The notes below the pieces were generated by a model. It searched no databases. It was given only the letters and a program-made list of their open reading frames with translations, and was not told the origin of the DNA. The position numbers were made by a program, and so were the translations under genes. From positions 1-34,285 of the forward strand of contig VGOB01000031.1 of NCBI GenBank assembly GCA_016865935.1: 34,285 nucleotides of DNA. The letters run 5' to 3'. Origin of the DNA: Chloroflexota bacterium. Its GTDB lineage: Bacteria; Chloroflexota; Anaerolineae; UBA4142. Below, one piece after another: positions 15,421 to 24,300 of the stretch (within the stretch, counting starts at the first letter, position 1; each line of letters opens with the position of its first letter).

Positions 15421-15505
15421 ACACCCCCGACTATCCTCGTGAGAGGAAGGCAGCCACTGGTGGCTACCTTGTCGCCGGGGGCGGGTAAACCAGACGAACT
15501 GGTTT
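15421..15505 (+). ncRNA. Candidate structured RNA next to the DUF3800 gene
   Basis: A compact three-way junction is visible. The outer stem CCCCCGAC (15424-15431) pairs with GTCG-CC-GGGG (15471-15481). Inside are a 5-bp hairpin with a GTGA (GNRA) loop (15434-15447) and a GCCAC/GTGGC hairpin with AAGG/CCTT below it (15447-15470). A further hairpin AAACCAG/CTGGTTT (15487-15505) follows. DUF3800-associated RNA motifs have been described by comparative genomics; membership in one of those is not tested here. Confidence 0.5.
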
Positions 15506-15538
15506 ATTGTGGCTATATTATACGACTGAATAATATAA

Positions 15539-16279
15539 ATGTCAACCCAAATTTCAACCAACACATTTTCGGTTATCCTCCTCATCGGCCGCCCGGCGGC
15601 AGGCAAAAGCGAGATCATTGACTATCTCAAGAAAATGCCCGATGGCGCGCGCTGTGCCAAATTGCATATCGCGCCGTTCGTCGAGATTGACGATTTCAAA
15701 TGGGTCTGGCAAATCTTTGAGGACGATTTGGTGTGGACGCGCTTGGGGCGCGAACGTCTGCTGACCGATTCAAGACTGTATTTCAAAGACCCGTTCACCT
15801 GGAATTTTCTGATCGGCAAGATTGATCTCGAATTTGAAAAATGCTTGGCGCGCGATCCCGATTTTCTCTGCGCGCATACGATCGTGATCGAGTTTGCGCG
15901 TGGCGGTGAAAACGGCTTTGCCGAAGCGTTCGCGTATTTGTCGGACGAAATCTTAGAGCGCGCCGCCATCGTCTACGTCAGCGTGCCGTACGCAGAATCG
16001 TTCCGGCGCAACCGGCGGCGCGCGCGTGCGGGGCAAGAAGATTCGATCCTGTTCCATTCTTTGCCGGACGAGAAAATGGAGCAGTATTATAAAACGAACG
16101 ACTGGGAAAAATTGTCGCGCGGGCAGAATCAGGGTATAATCGAAATCAAAGGACACCGCGTTCCGTTCGCCGTGTTCCAGAACGAGCCGGAGCAAACCGA
16201 CGATCCGGCGAAACTGGGTCCGGCGTTGGAAGAGGTGTTCGGAAAATTGTGGGAAACAAGTAAACAAGTAGATAGGTAA
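15539..16279 (+). CDS. P-loop NTPase/kinase-like protein
   Basis: A 246-residue protein with a Walker A motif GRPAAGKS (G17 to S24) right after a hydrophobic strand, as in small nucleotide or metabolite kinases. A later strand (ERAAIVYVSVPY) could hold the second acidic position, and an arginine-rich patch (SFRRNRRRARAG, about 160) resembles a lid. The substrate is unknown. An AT-rich TATATTATAC box about 20 bases before the start could be a -10 element. No Shine-Dalgarno is evident, so a leaderless message is possible. The 3' end runs into an intergenic repeat. Confidence 0.7.
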   Translation: MSTQISTNTFSVILLIGRPAAGKSEIIDYLKKMPDGARCAKLHIAPFVEIDDFKWVWQIFEDDLVWTRLGRERLLTDSRLYFKDPFTWNFLIGKIDLEFEKCLARDPDFLCAHTIVIEFARGGENGFAEAFAYLSDEILERAAIVYVSVPYAESFRRNRRRARAGQEDSILFHSLPDEKMEQYYKTNDWEKLSRGQNQGIIEIKGHRVPFAVFQNEPEQTDDPAKLGPALEEVFGKLWETSKQVDR

Positions 16280-16305
16280 ACAAGTAGACCTGTCTACCTG
16301 TCTAC
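16267..16305 (+). repeat. Short intergenic unit-repeat hairpin (AAGTAGAC type)
   Basis: AAGTAGATAGGTAAACAAG and TAGAC face GTCTACCTGTCTAC, forming a hairpin. It overlaps the last codons of the P-loop gene and precedes TAGGAG, the ribosome-binding site of the next gene. Confidence 0.6.
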
Positions 16306-16318
16306 GCTAGGAGTCATC

Positions 16319-16780
16319 TTGCAAGATTTAGCACGCGACTTTCTCGCCCAAAAGCGCATCGCCATTGTCGGCGTGACGCGCGATGAAAAGGGCTGGGGAC
16401 GCACGTTGTACGACGAGTTCAAAAAGCGCGGGTACGATACGTACGCGATCAATCCCGCGCGCGCTCTGCCCAAGATTCAATGCTACGGTAGTCTGCGCGA
16501 ATTACCAATGAAACCGGACGGCGTTTTGCTGGCTGTTCCGCCGAACGTGACGGATCAAGTCGTGCGCGAGATTGCCGAGCTGGGTATTCCGCGCGTGTGG
16601 ATGCATCGCAGCGGCGGCGCGGGCGCGGTCTCGGAAGCCGCGATCCAATTTTGCCGCGAGAAAAATATCGCGGTCGTCTACGGCGTTTGTCCGTTTATGT
16701 ATTTGCAACCGCAAGGATTCGGACACAAGTTGCACTATACATTCGCCAAGTGGTTTGGCGCGCTGCCTCAAGGCGCGTGA
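16319..16780 (+). CDS. CoA-binding (YccU-like) protein
   Basis: A 153-residue single-domain Rossmann protein of the CoA_binding_2 type. It shows the RIAIVGVTRDEKGWG nucleotide-binding turn, the YAINPARALPKIQCYGSL strand-turn, DGVLLAVPP and the VWMHRSGGAGAVSEAA segment. Stand-alone members bind CoA or acyl-CoA and have no proven reaction. In an acetyl-CoA-producing locus a CoA-sensing role is possible. The start is TTG 16319, with TAGGAG 5 bases upstream; no ATG fits the fold. Confidence 0.85.
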   Translation: MQDLARDFLAQKRIAIVGVTRDEKGWGRTLYDEFKKRGYDTYAINPARALPKIQCYGSLRELPMKPDGVLLAVPPNVTDQVVREIAELGIPRVWMHRSGGAGAVSEAAIQFCREKNIAVVYGVCPFMYLQPQGFGHKLHYTFAKWFGALPQGA

Positions 16781-16783
16781 GCG

Positions 16784-16857
16784 AGACAAGGAGACCAGGG
16801 GACACGGAGACACGGAGAATTTTCTCCTTGCCTCCCCGTCTCCTTGTCACCGTGTCT
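16784..16857 (+). repeat. Intergenic unit-repeat hairpin (GACACGGA type)
   Basis: The left arm GACAAGGAGACC and GACACGGAGACACGGAG is complementary to the right arm CTCCTTGCCTCC and CCGTCTCCTTGTCACCGTG. It has the same vocabulary as the interrupted hairpin at 8275-8462. Confidence 0.68.
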
Positions 16858-16883
16858 AAAGATATCTCCAAAGGAGGAGCCCA

Positions 16884-17810
16884 ATGTACATTATCGGTGA
16901 GAACATTCACATCATCGCACCCAAAGTGAAAGACGCGCTCGCCGCGCGTGACGGCGCGTTCTTCGTTGACCTCGCGCGCAAGCAAATGCAAGACGGCGCG
17001 CAGGCGCTCGACCTGAACATCGGACCGCAAAAGAAAGCGGGTCCCGAAGTGATGAACTGGCTGGTGGACGTGATCCACGAAGCGGTCGGCGCCAACGTCA
17101 CGATCTCGCTCGACACGACGAACCTGGAAGCGATCAAAGCCGGGTTGAAAAAAGTTCCGCGCGGCAAAGCGATCATCAACTCTTTTTCGGCGGAAGCCGA
17201 ACGCTTGGAAACCGTGCCGCCGATCGCGTTCGAGTACGGCGCGAAACTCGTCGGCTTGACGATGGCGAAGGAAGGCATCCCGGTCAGCGCCGAAGCGCGC
17301 GTTTCACTCGCGCTCGAAAAACTCGCGCCGCGCTGCGAAGAAGTCGGTATGCCGCTCGATCACCTCATCGTTGACCCGCTGGTGCTGACGGTGAGCGGCT
17401 GCCAAGAGTACGTGCCGCAATGCGTCGAAGCGGTGCGCATCCTGAAGCAATCGGGAATGCCGTTGCTGACCAACGCCGGGTTGTCGAACGTCTCCAACGC
17501 CGTTCCGCCCGAAATGCGTCCGCTGATCAATCGCACCTATATGGTGATGTTGATGGCGGTCGGGTTGGACTATGTGATCGCCGATCCGCTCGACAAGAAA
17601 CTGAAGGAGTTTATCCGCATCGTTGAAGAGCGTGACGAGTCCACGCCCGTCAACAAGCTCGTCTTGACTCTCCACGACCGCACCGCCGCTGGCGAAGAAG
17701 TGACGCCGGATGACGTAGACCTGAAAGACTCGGACCAAGTCGCGATCTGGAAGACGATCCAGATCCTGATGAACAAAGTGATCTACGCGCCGTCGTATCT
17801 CAACGTCTGA
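16884..17810 (+). CDS. acsE: Methyltetrahydrofolate:corrinoid iron-sulfur protein methyltransferase
   Basis: A 308-residue pterin-binding TIM barrel that moves the methyl group from methyl-tetrahydrofolate to the AcsCD corrinoid. Pterin-site segments visible are ALDLNIGP (D43, N45), TISLDTTN (D77), IINSFS (N99) and LIVDPLVLTV. It is some 45 residues longer than the 262-residue Moorella enzyme, with an extra charged C-terminal tail (about 262-308). AAAGGAGGAG precedes ATG 16884. It is separated from acsCD and acsV by the unrelated block 14033-16780, which may be an insertion into a once-continuous cluster. Confidence 0.95.
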   Translation: MYIIGENIHIIAPKVKDALAARDGAFFVDLARKQMQDGAQALDLNIGPQKKAGPEVMNWLVDVIHEAVGANVTISLDTTNLEAIKAGLKKVPRGKAIINSFSAEAERLETVPPIAFEYGAKLVGLTMAKEGIPVSAEARVSLALEKLAPRCEEVGMPLDHLIVDPLVLTVSGCQEYVPQCVEAVRILKQSGMPLLTNAGLSNVSNAVPPEMRPLINRTYMVMLMAVGLDYVIADPLDKKLKEFIRIVEERDESTPVNKLVLTLHDRTAAGEEVTPDDVDLKDSDQVAIWKTIQILMNKVIYAPSYLNV

Positions 17811-17811
17811 T

Positions 17812-17888
17812 CAGTAGTCAGTCTCCAGCCGTCAGTAGTCAGATCGTCGAATTTTTCTGACGACTGACTACTGACCTCTGACTACTGA
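17812..17888 (+). repeat. Intergenic unit-repeat hairpin (CAGTAGT heptamer)
   Basis: CAGTAGT, CAGTCTC, CAGCCGT, CAGTAGT and CAGATCG in tandem face GACTACT, GACCTCT, GACTACT. It ends a few bases before the AAAGGAG of the malic enzyme gene. Confidence 0.7.
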
Positions 17889-17913
17889 ACCATCTCAAAG
17901 GAGAGTGATTGCA

Positions 17914-19263
17914 ATGGCAGAACAACTGACCAAAGAAGAACTGCTGGCAAAAGCCAAAAAGCCAGCGGAAGACGCGTTACGTCTGCATCCGTTCTATCGC
18001 GGCAAGATCGAAACCGCACCCAAATGCCGCATCCGCGATTTCAACGATTTTGCGATCTGGTATTCCCCCGGCGTCGCCGCCCCATGCAAGGCGATCCAAG
18101 CCGATCCGGAATTGGTCTATCAACACACCAACAAGTGGAACACCGTCGTCGTCGTCAGCGACGGCACGCGCGTGCTGGGTCTGGGCGACATCGGACCCAA
18201 AGCCGGTCTGCCGGTGATGGAAGGCAAATCGCTGCTCTACAAGTACCTGGGTGGCGTGGACGGCTTTGCCTTGACGCTCGACACCAAAGACCCCAACGAG
18301 ATTATCCGCACCGTCCAGTTGATCCAGCCCGCCGTCGGCGGCGTCAACCTGGAAGACATTTCGCAACCCAAGTGCTTTTACGTCCTCGACACGCTGCGCG
18401 CGACGTGCGAAATTCCGATCTGGCACGACGATCAGCAAGGCACCGCGATGGTCACGCTCGCCGGATTGATCAACGCGCTGAAAATCGTCCGCAAGAAAAT
18501 GAAAGACGTCTCCATCGCCTTCATCGGTTCCGGCGCGGCGAATATCGCATGCAGTCGGATGATCTTTGCGGCGGGCGTACAGCCGGAGAACTGCCGCTTC
18601 GTGGACACCAAAGGCATCTTGCACAAAGGGCGCGCCGACATCGAGCAACGCAAAGCCGAGTTCGTGGACAAGTGGAAATTGTGCAACATCACGAACAAGG
18701 AAAATCGCCAAGGCAGTATGGCGGAGGCGATCAAAGGCGCGGACGTGGTGATCGCGATGTCGCAACCGGGTCCCGGCACGATCCAGAAAGAATGGATCGC
18801 GACGATGGCAAAAGACGCGGTCTGTTTCTGTTGCGCCAACCCGATTCCCGAGATCTGGCCCTGGGAAGCGCAAGAAGCCGGCGCGGTCGTCTTTGCGACC
18901 GGGCGTTCCGATTTCCCGAACCAAGTCAACAACTCGCTCGGTTTTCCCGGTATCTTTCGTGGCACGCTCGATGTGCGCGCCAAGACGATCACGGACGAAA
19001 TGTGCATCGCCGCGGCGGAAGCATTGGCAAAGATGGCGGAAGACAAGGGCTTGCGCCCCGATTACATCATCCCGACGATGGATGAATGGGAAGTCTTTCC
19101 GCGCGAAGCGGTCGCCGTCGCGATGAAAGCGCAAGAGCAAGGGATCGCACGCATCAAGATCTCTGCCGAAGAGGAATTCAAGCAAGCGTCTGCGATCATC
19201 AAGCGTTCGCGCGAGTTGACGCAAATGATGATGCGCGAAGGATTCATCGGAAAAGCCGATTAG
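17914..19263 (+). CDS. Malic enzyme (NAD(P)-dependent, decarboxylating)
   Basis: A 449-residue enzyme interconverting malate and pyruvate plus CO2. The N-terminal catalytic part shows [26 protein letters not shown] and the [15 protein letters not shown] lysine segment. The metal-binding stretch is WHDDQQGTA, and the NAD(P) Rossmann loop is [11 protein letters not shown]. The NPIPEIWP and [18 protein letters not shown] segments are family hallmarks. It is the short bacterial form with no phosphotransacetylase domain. ATG 17914 is chosen because AAGGAG lies 10 bases upstream; GTG 17905 is too close. With fumarase and the malate/tartrate dehydrogenase downstream it links C4 acids to pyruvate and acetyl-CoA. 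Confidence 0.95.
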   Translation: MAEQLTKEELLAKAKKPAEDALRLHPFYRGKIETAPKCRIRDFNDFAIWYSPGVAAPCKAIQADPELVYQHTNKWNTVVVVSDGTRVLGLGDIGPKAGLPVMEGKSLLYKYLGGVDGFALTLDTKDPNEIIRTVQLIQPAVGGVNLEDISQPKCFYVLDTLRATCEIPIWHDDQQGTAMVTLAGLINALKIVRKKMKDVSIAFIGSGAANIACSRMIFAAGVQPENCRFVDTKGILHKGRADIEQRKAEFVDKWKLCNITNKENRQGSMAEAIKGADVVIAMSQPGPGTIQKEWIATMAKDAVCFCCANPIPEIWPWEAQEAGAVVFATGRSDFPNQVNNSLGFPGIFRGTLDVRAKTITDEMCIAAAEALAKMAEDKGLRPDYIIPTMDEWEVFPREAVAVAMKAQEQGIARIKISAEEEFKQASAIIKRSRELTQMMMREGFIGKAD

Positions 19264-19329
19264 GGGAATAGTGATTAGGCAACTAGTGAATAGTCAATTA
19301 GTACCAATCACTAATCACTAATCACCAAT
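19264..19329 (+). repeat. Intergenic unit-repeat hairpin (CTAATCA heptamer)
   Basis: The left arm AATAGTGATTAGGC and AACTAGTGAATAGTCAATTAG pairs with CACTAATCACTAATCACC. It is followed by GACCCAGGAG, the same tail seen before acsC and the half-ferritin gene. Confidence 0.68.
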
Positions 19330-19347
19330 GACCCAGGAGAACAAACA

Positions 19348-20235
19348 ATGCTAGACTTGATTATCATCGGCGGTGGACCGGCGGGCTTGACGGCGGCGGT
19401 CTACGCGCTCAATAAACGTTTGAACGTCCTGCTGATCAGCGAAGACCTCGGCGGCAAAACCGCCTACGGACTCGACGTGAAGGGCTATGAGGGGCACGAG
19501 GTCATTCGCGGCGGTGAGATGATCGAAAAATTCAAACGCCAACTGGAATACCTGAACTTTGCGCGCGAAATCGATCGCGTTAACCACGTCGTGCTGGAAG
19601 GCGGCAACTTTGCCGTGTTCACGCAAAGCAGCAAAAAGTTCGACGCGCGCGCAGTGATTCTGGCGACCGGCGCGCTTCCGAAACGGTTGAATGTTCCCGG
19701 CGAAAAGCAACTGATCGGCAAGGGCTTGTCGTACTCGGCGATCAGTCACGCGCAACTCTTCATCGAACGCGAACCGGCGATTGTCGGCAGCAATCTGCGC
19801 GCGCTGCACGCGGCGGCGGAAATGGCGAACATCGCCAAGCAAGTGCATCTCGTCTTGCCGGAAAAGGGCGAGATTGATTCCGCGTTCGGCAAAAAACTGC
19901 GCGCCAATCCCAAAGTCAAAGTGTACGAAGCGCCGTTGAAAGAAGTGCGCGGTACCGATTTCGTCGAAAGCATCGTCGTCGGCGATCAGACGATCAAGGT
20001 AGACGGCTTGTTCATCGAAGTCGGGTTGACGCCCGGCTCCAAGTGCGTTGCCGATCTAAACGTCACGGATGTTTACGGACGCATCGCCGTCAACCATCGT
20101 TGCCAAACGTCGCACCCCGGCTTGTTCGCGGCGGGTGATGTGACGGATGTGTTCATCGAGCAAGTTCTCGTCGCGATCGGCGAAGGCGCCAAAGCCGCGC
20201 TGAGCGCGTACGAGTATCTGTTGAATCAAGGATGA
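19348..20235 (+). CDS. Thioredoxin-reductase-like flavoprotein lacking the redox disulfide
   Basis: A 295-residue FAD protein with the thioredoxin reductase fold: the dinucleotide motif GGGPAG (8-13), an ATGALPKRLNVPGE linker and the C-terminal GLFAAGDVTD FAD motif. Two features are missing. Where thioredoxin reductase has SYCATC, this protein has SYSAIS (128-133), so the CxxC is gone. Where NADPH binds through GGGxSA, it has GSNLRA (147-152). It is therefore unlikely to reduce thioredoxin in the usual way. It may be a ferredoxin- or NAD-linked flavoprotein or a flavin-binding partner of the neighbouring pathway enzymes. CCAGGAG precedes ATG 19348. Confidence 0.85.
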   Translation: MLDLIIIGGGPAGLTAAVYALNKRLNVLLISEDLGGKTAYGLDVKGYEGHEVIRGGEMIEKFKRQLEYLNFAREIDRVNHVVLEGGNFAVFTQSSKKFDARAVILATGALPKRLNVPGEKQLIGKGLSYSAISHAQLFIEREPAIVGSNLRALHAAAEMANIAKQVHLVLPEKGEIDSAFGKKLRANPKVKVYEAPLKEVRGTDFVESIVVGDQTIKVDGLFIEVGLTPGSKCVADLNVTDVYGRIAVNHRCQTSHPGLFAAGDVTDVFIEQVLVAIGEGAKAALSAYEYLLNQG

Positions 20236-20310
20236 AGGCAGAAGGATGAAGGATGAATTCTTTGGCATCCCTCGGGGTTTTTCATCCTTCATCCTTCATC
20301 CCTCATCCTT
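20229..20310 (+). repeat. Intergenic unit-repeat hairpin (GATGAAG/CATCCTT heptamer)
   Basis: The left arm has GATGAAG, GCAGAAG, GATGAAG and GATGAAT. The right arm has CATCCTT, CATCCTT, CATCCCT and CATCCTT. The upstream gene's stop codon lies inside the first unit. AAAGGAGG of folD follows. Confidence 0.72.
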
Positions 20311-20322
20311 TAAAGGAGGAAT

Positions 20323-21210
20323 ATGACCGCACAACTCATTGATGGGAAAGCTGTTGCCGCGTCGGTGCAGCAAAAAGTCAAAGAAGAAGCCGCGCTGTTG
20401 AAAGCCAAGTACAACGTCGTGCCTGGCTTGGCGACGGTCTTGGTGGGCGATAATCCCGCCTCGAAGGCGTATGTCGGTTCGAAACAAAAAATGACGCAGG
20501 AACTGGGAATGTATTCGGTCGGCGCGCATCTGCCTGCCGACATTTCGCAAGATGAATTATTGAAAGTGATTCGCGGCTACGGCGCGGATCCGCAAGTCCA
20601 CGGCATCCTCATTCAATTGCCTTTGCCCGCGCATCTCGATCAAGAAACCGTCCTCAGCGCGGTGCCGTTGGAAAAAGACGTGGACGGCTTTCATCCGATC
20701 AACGTCGGACGCTTGGCGATGAAAAACCGCGAGCCGTTGTTCGTGCCCTGCACGCCGTCGGGTTGCATCGTCTTGATTGATTCGGTCGGGACGAAGATCG
20801 AAGGCGCGCGCGCGGTGATCTTGGGTCGTTCGAACATCGTCGGCTTGCCTGCCGCGTTCTTGCTGTTGCATCGCAACGCGACGATCACGATTTGCCACTC
20901 GCGCACGCAGAACTTGCCCGATGTCGTGCGCCAAGCCGATATTCTCGTCGCGGCAATCGGCAAAGCGCATTTCGTCAAGGCCGATTGGATCAAACCCGGC
21001 GCAACGGTGATTGACGTCGGTATCAACGCGATCCCGGACGCGACGAAGAAGAGCGGACAGCGCCTCGTCGGCGACGTAGACTTTGAAAATGTGAAAGAGG
21101 TCGCGGGCGCGATCACGCCGGTCCCCGGCGGCGTCGGCCCGATGACGATCGCGATGCTGATGCAAAATACCTGCACCTCGGCAAAGCGCGCGGTGGGGCT
21201 GAGCAAGTAA
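20323..21210 (+). CDS. folD: Methylenetetrahydrofolate dehydrogenase/cyclohydrolase
   Basis: A 295-residue bifunctional enzyme for the methenyl and methylene steps of the methyl branch. Catalytic residues visible are Y50 and K54 in SKAYVGSKQK, the Q of GILIQLPLP, and the D of EKDVDGFHPINVGRL. The NAD(P)-binding Rossmann part has VILGRSNIVGLPAA. The C-terminal TPVPGGVGPMTIAML loop closes the active site. A strong AAAGGAGG lies before ATG 20323. It sits in the pathway between acsE (methyl transfer) and metVF (methylene reduction). A Rho-independent terminator ends the unit right after it. Confidence 0.96.
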   Translation: MTAQLIDGKAVAASVQQKVKEEAALLKAKYNVVPGLATVLVGDNPASKAYVGSKQKMTQELGMYSVGAHLPADISQDELLKVIRGYGADPQVHGILIQLPLPAHLDQETVLSAVPLEKDVDGFHPINVGRLAMKNREPLFVPCTPSGCIVLIDSVGTKIEGARAVILGRSNIVGLPAAFLLLHRNATITICHSRTQNLPDVVRQADILVAAIGKAHFVKADWIKPGATVIDVGINAIPDATKKSGQRLVGDVDFENVKEVAGAITPVPGGVGPMTIAMLMQNTCTSAKRAVGLSK

Positions 21211-21219
21211 AGCGTGAAA

Positions 21220-21257
21220 CGTGATGCGTGAATTTTTGCTCACGCATCACGTTTTTC
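21220..21257 (+). terminator. Rho-independent terminator after folD
   Basis: A perfect 12-bp stem, CGTGATGCGTGA (21220-21231) with TCACGCATCACG (21240-21251), has an 8-base loop and is followed by a T-rich run, TTTTTCTTTTTT. Confidence 0.88.
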
Positions 21258-21279
21258 TTTTTTGCGTGGCGTGTTCTGT

Positions 21280-21308
21280 TTGACCTACACCCCTCTTTGT
21301 GGTATTAT
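21280..21308 (+). promoter_or_regulatory. Sigma70-type promoter of the RAMP operon
   Basis: TTGACC (21280-21285) and TATTAT (21303-21308) are separated by exactly 17 bases. They lie between the folD terminator and the RAMP gene, whose GAGGAG and ATG follow at 21341 and 21353. Confidence 0.68.
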
Positions 21309-21352
21309 AGCGGCGCAGGGAGAAACAGATTTTCGATCTTGAGGAGAAGAAA

Positions 21353-24300
21353 ATGCAACTACGTGGACAACTCATCGCGGAAACTCCGATTTTCCGGGGC
21401 AATGCGCGCAAGACCCTGTTTACCCGTGACGGCGACGGCACCCAACGCCTCGTCTCGCTCGCGGGCGAAATTGCCGGGACTGCGCAAGCCCTGATGGACG
21501 CGTTCATCGGACAATCGCGCGATGGCAGGAACATTGGGCTGGTCAACCAACTGTGGCAGCGTTTGTACGGCGAACCGCTGCCCGCCGGTCTCATCACGCG
21601 CGTCGAATGTCAATTGCAAAAGGAATCCTATCCGCGCGATCACTTTTTCGATTTGCGGATGGGGCTCCGCCTCGACGAAGATCGCTGGGCGGCGGAAGCG
21701 AATGCCAACTACAAGATGGAGACGCTGTACCGCAACGCGATCTTTGATTTCGCGCTGACGGTCAACGACGCCGCGATGCAGAAAGAACAAACCGCCGCGC
21801 GGTTGTACGGCGTCCTCCAAGAATTGCGCGAGGGGCGGTTCTGGTTTGGCGCGGGCAAGAGCAAGGGCTTGGGTCGCGTGCGCCTGGAATTGCAAACTCC
21901 GCTGCCGCAACCCGCCGCGCCGCCGACGATTCAATCGAGCGCGAATCACTTGCGCCTCACGATCACGTTCAACGCGCGCAATCCCGTCCTGGTCGGCTGG
22001 AACTGGGGCAAGGTGGATCCCGAGACGCCCTCGTTCGCCGCGATCGAAGGGCGATTGCTCGTCGAAGCGATGCGCGATCTACCTGAGCCGATTCGCAACC
22101 GGCTGGCGATGGTGATCGGCGGACCGATCCTCAGCCCCCAGGATTGGAAACAGCGACTCGCCGAGTACTTGCCGCGCACCTGCGCGGTCTGGCTGCGCGA
22201 ACGCTCCGCCGCCGAAGCCGAAACCTGGGTGCTGCGCGCGCCCGCGCTAGCCCGGCTAGCCAAAGGCAAATATCCGCTCTCGCAAAAAGTGATTGATCTG
22301 GCGCAACCGTTGTGCGATCGATCTTTCCCCGGCGAAGACGCGGCGCGCGCCGCGTTCGAACAGGCGCTGGGCGACAAAGCCAACCAGACCAAGCGCATCC
22401 TCGAAGTGATGGAGCGCCAGCGCGCGGCGAGTCACCAACTCAATTCGGCGGCTTGGGTCGAGATGGCGAACGCGCTGGGCTTGGAACCCGCGCTCGAAGC
22501 GCGTCTGGCTGCGGCACTGGACGACGAAGCCGCGCTGACCCAGGTTCTCGCCGGCGCGATCAAGCCGGTACTGCCGCGCCTCTATCTCCAGGTGGACCAA
22601 CAAATCACCCTGATTCAAAGCGACGCCTGGGTGGACGCGGAGATCACGAATCGCGAGCAACACCTCAAGATCAAGACGCTCCTCCAGCAAGGCAAGATCA
22701 GCGAGCCGCAGTGGAATGATCGCAATCGCGCGCCCGAAGGCGTTCCGGCGGCGGCGTGGCGCACGTTTCTCGACGAACATCGCCGCGTGCGCTATCAGCA
22801 CATCATGCACCCCGGCAATCTCCGCAAGAGCATCACGAACGACCGCAACTTTATCGCGTTCCTGCAAGCGCACCGCGAGCGCGCGCGCGTCGAACTGGCG
22901 CAGCCGCATCATGTGGATTTTCGCGCGGGCGGACCGTTCAACCGCGAGGTGTCGCGCAAATACGGCAAGCCCTACGACACGATATTTATGCGGATGCTGA
23001 CGTGGTCGCCTTCGTCGCGGCAAGAAGGCGCGTGGGAAATTTTCGTTCCCGGCAGCACGCTCAAAGGCGCATTTCGCAAACGCGCGTCGCAAGTTCTGAA
23101 AACGCTGTGGGGCGAATCGCCCAAGACGACCAAGGTTCTGGAACATCTCTTCGGCGCGCAAGGTCACCGCGGCGCGGTCTTTTTCTCCGACGCGTATCTG
23201 GTTGACCCGCACAAACCGGAGCGCAACTGGTGTTCGATGGATGGCGTGCGAATGGATCCGCAGACCGCGCGCCCGGTTGAAACCGCGAAGCACGATTATC
23301 TTTTCCCGTACGGCGAGGAGCTCGTCTTCAAATTCCAGGTGGACATTCCGGATCTGCGCGAGAGCGACCTCGAAGCATTCTCCGTGCTCGCGCATCTGAT
23401 CCAAGATTTCCAGCGCGGTGATATTCCGATCGGCGGCGAAAAGACGAGCGGCTTTGGCTGGGTCAAGGGACAGATCGGCGAAGTCAACTGGCTGACCGCG
23501 ACGGCCGATGGGCTGACCAAAAAGTTGTTCGGCGATCAAACTCTGGCGCGCGAAGGAATGTGGCAGCGTCTGACGCTGACCGGCGACGCCGCCGCGAACG
23601 GCTTGCGCTGGCTCGCGCCATTAACCGGCGCGAAACCTGCCGCGACGCCGCCCAAGGCGCAGGCGGGTTACATCTCGCATCGCGCGTTTGGCGGTTACTC
23701 CGGCAAACTCATCGTGGACGCGGAGGTCTTGTCCCCGCTGCACATCGCGGAAAGCGGCGAGCCCTCGTTCAAAACCAAAACTGCCGACGGCGTGGTCAAC
23801 GGTTGGGATTTCTTCGCGATGGCGCCCGCCGAAGCCGCGCTGCGCGCGGAGACAAAACTATACGCGCTCCCCAGTCGCAGCATCAAGGGCTTGCTGCGTC
23901 ACATCTACACGATCGCCAGCGATGCCGCCGCGCCGAGTCCCGATCTGAGCCGACTGAATCCGGTGGACGCGCTGTTCGGCTGGGTCGGTCAAGGTCCCAA
24001 TCAAGCGATTATGGGCCGCTTGACTTTTGATTTCGGGCTTTTCGACAAACCCGAACTGGCGTGGTTCAAGTCGCCGTACCCGTACACCGGGTGGACCTTC
24101 GCGGGCGACAAATGGCAGCACCAGTCGGGGCGCGCGGTGCCGATGCATCGCGTCGCAAACTGGCGTTTGTTCCTCCACGCGCCGCTTGCGCCGATCGTCA
24201 AACGCCTGGACGATTTTCTGCCGGACACCGCGCAAGCCAGTTACGTGCGCGCGATTTTGCCCGGCGCGCGCGCGCGCTTTGCCATTCGCTTTTGGAACTT

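Noticed and set aside
17977-19224. A 415-residue minus-strand frame opposite malic enzyme
   Set aside because: Antisense artefact of codon bias; no recognisable domain.
22256-23539. A 427-residue minus-strand frame opposite the RAMP gene
   Set aside because: Shadow composition, no ribosome-binding site, and the + strand frame carries clear RAMP motifs.
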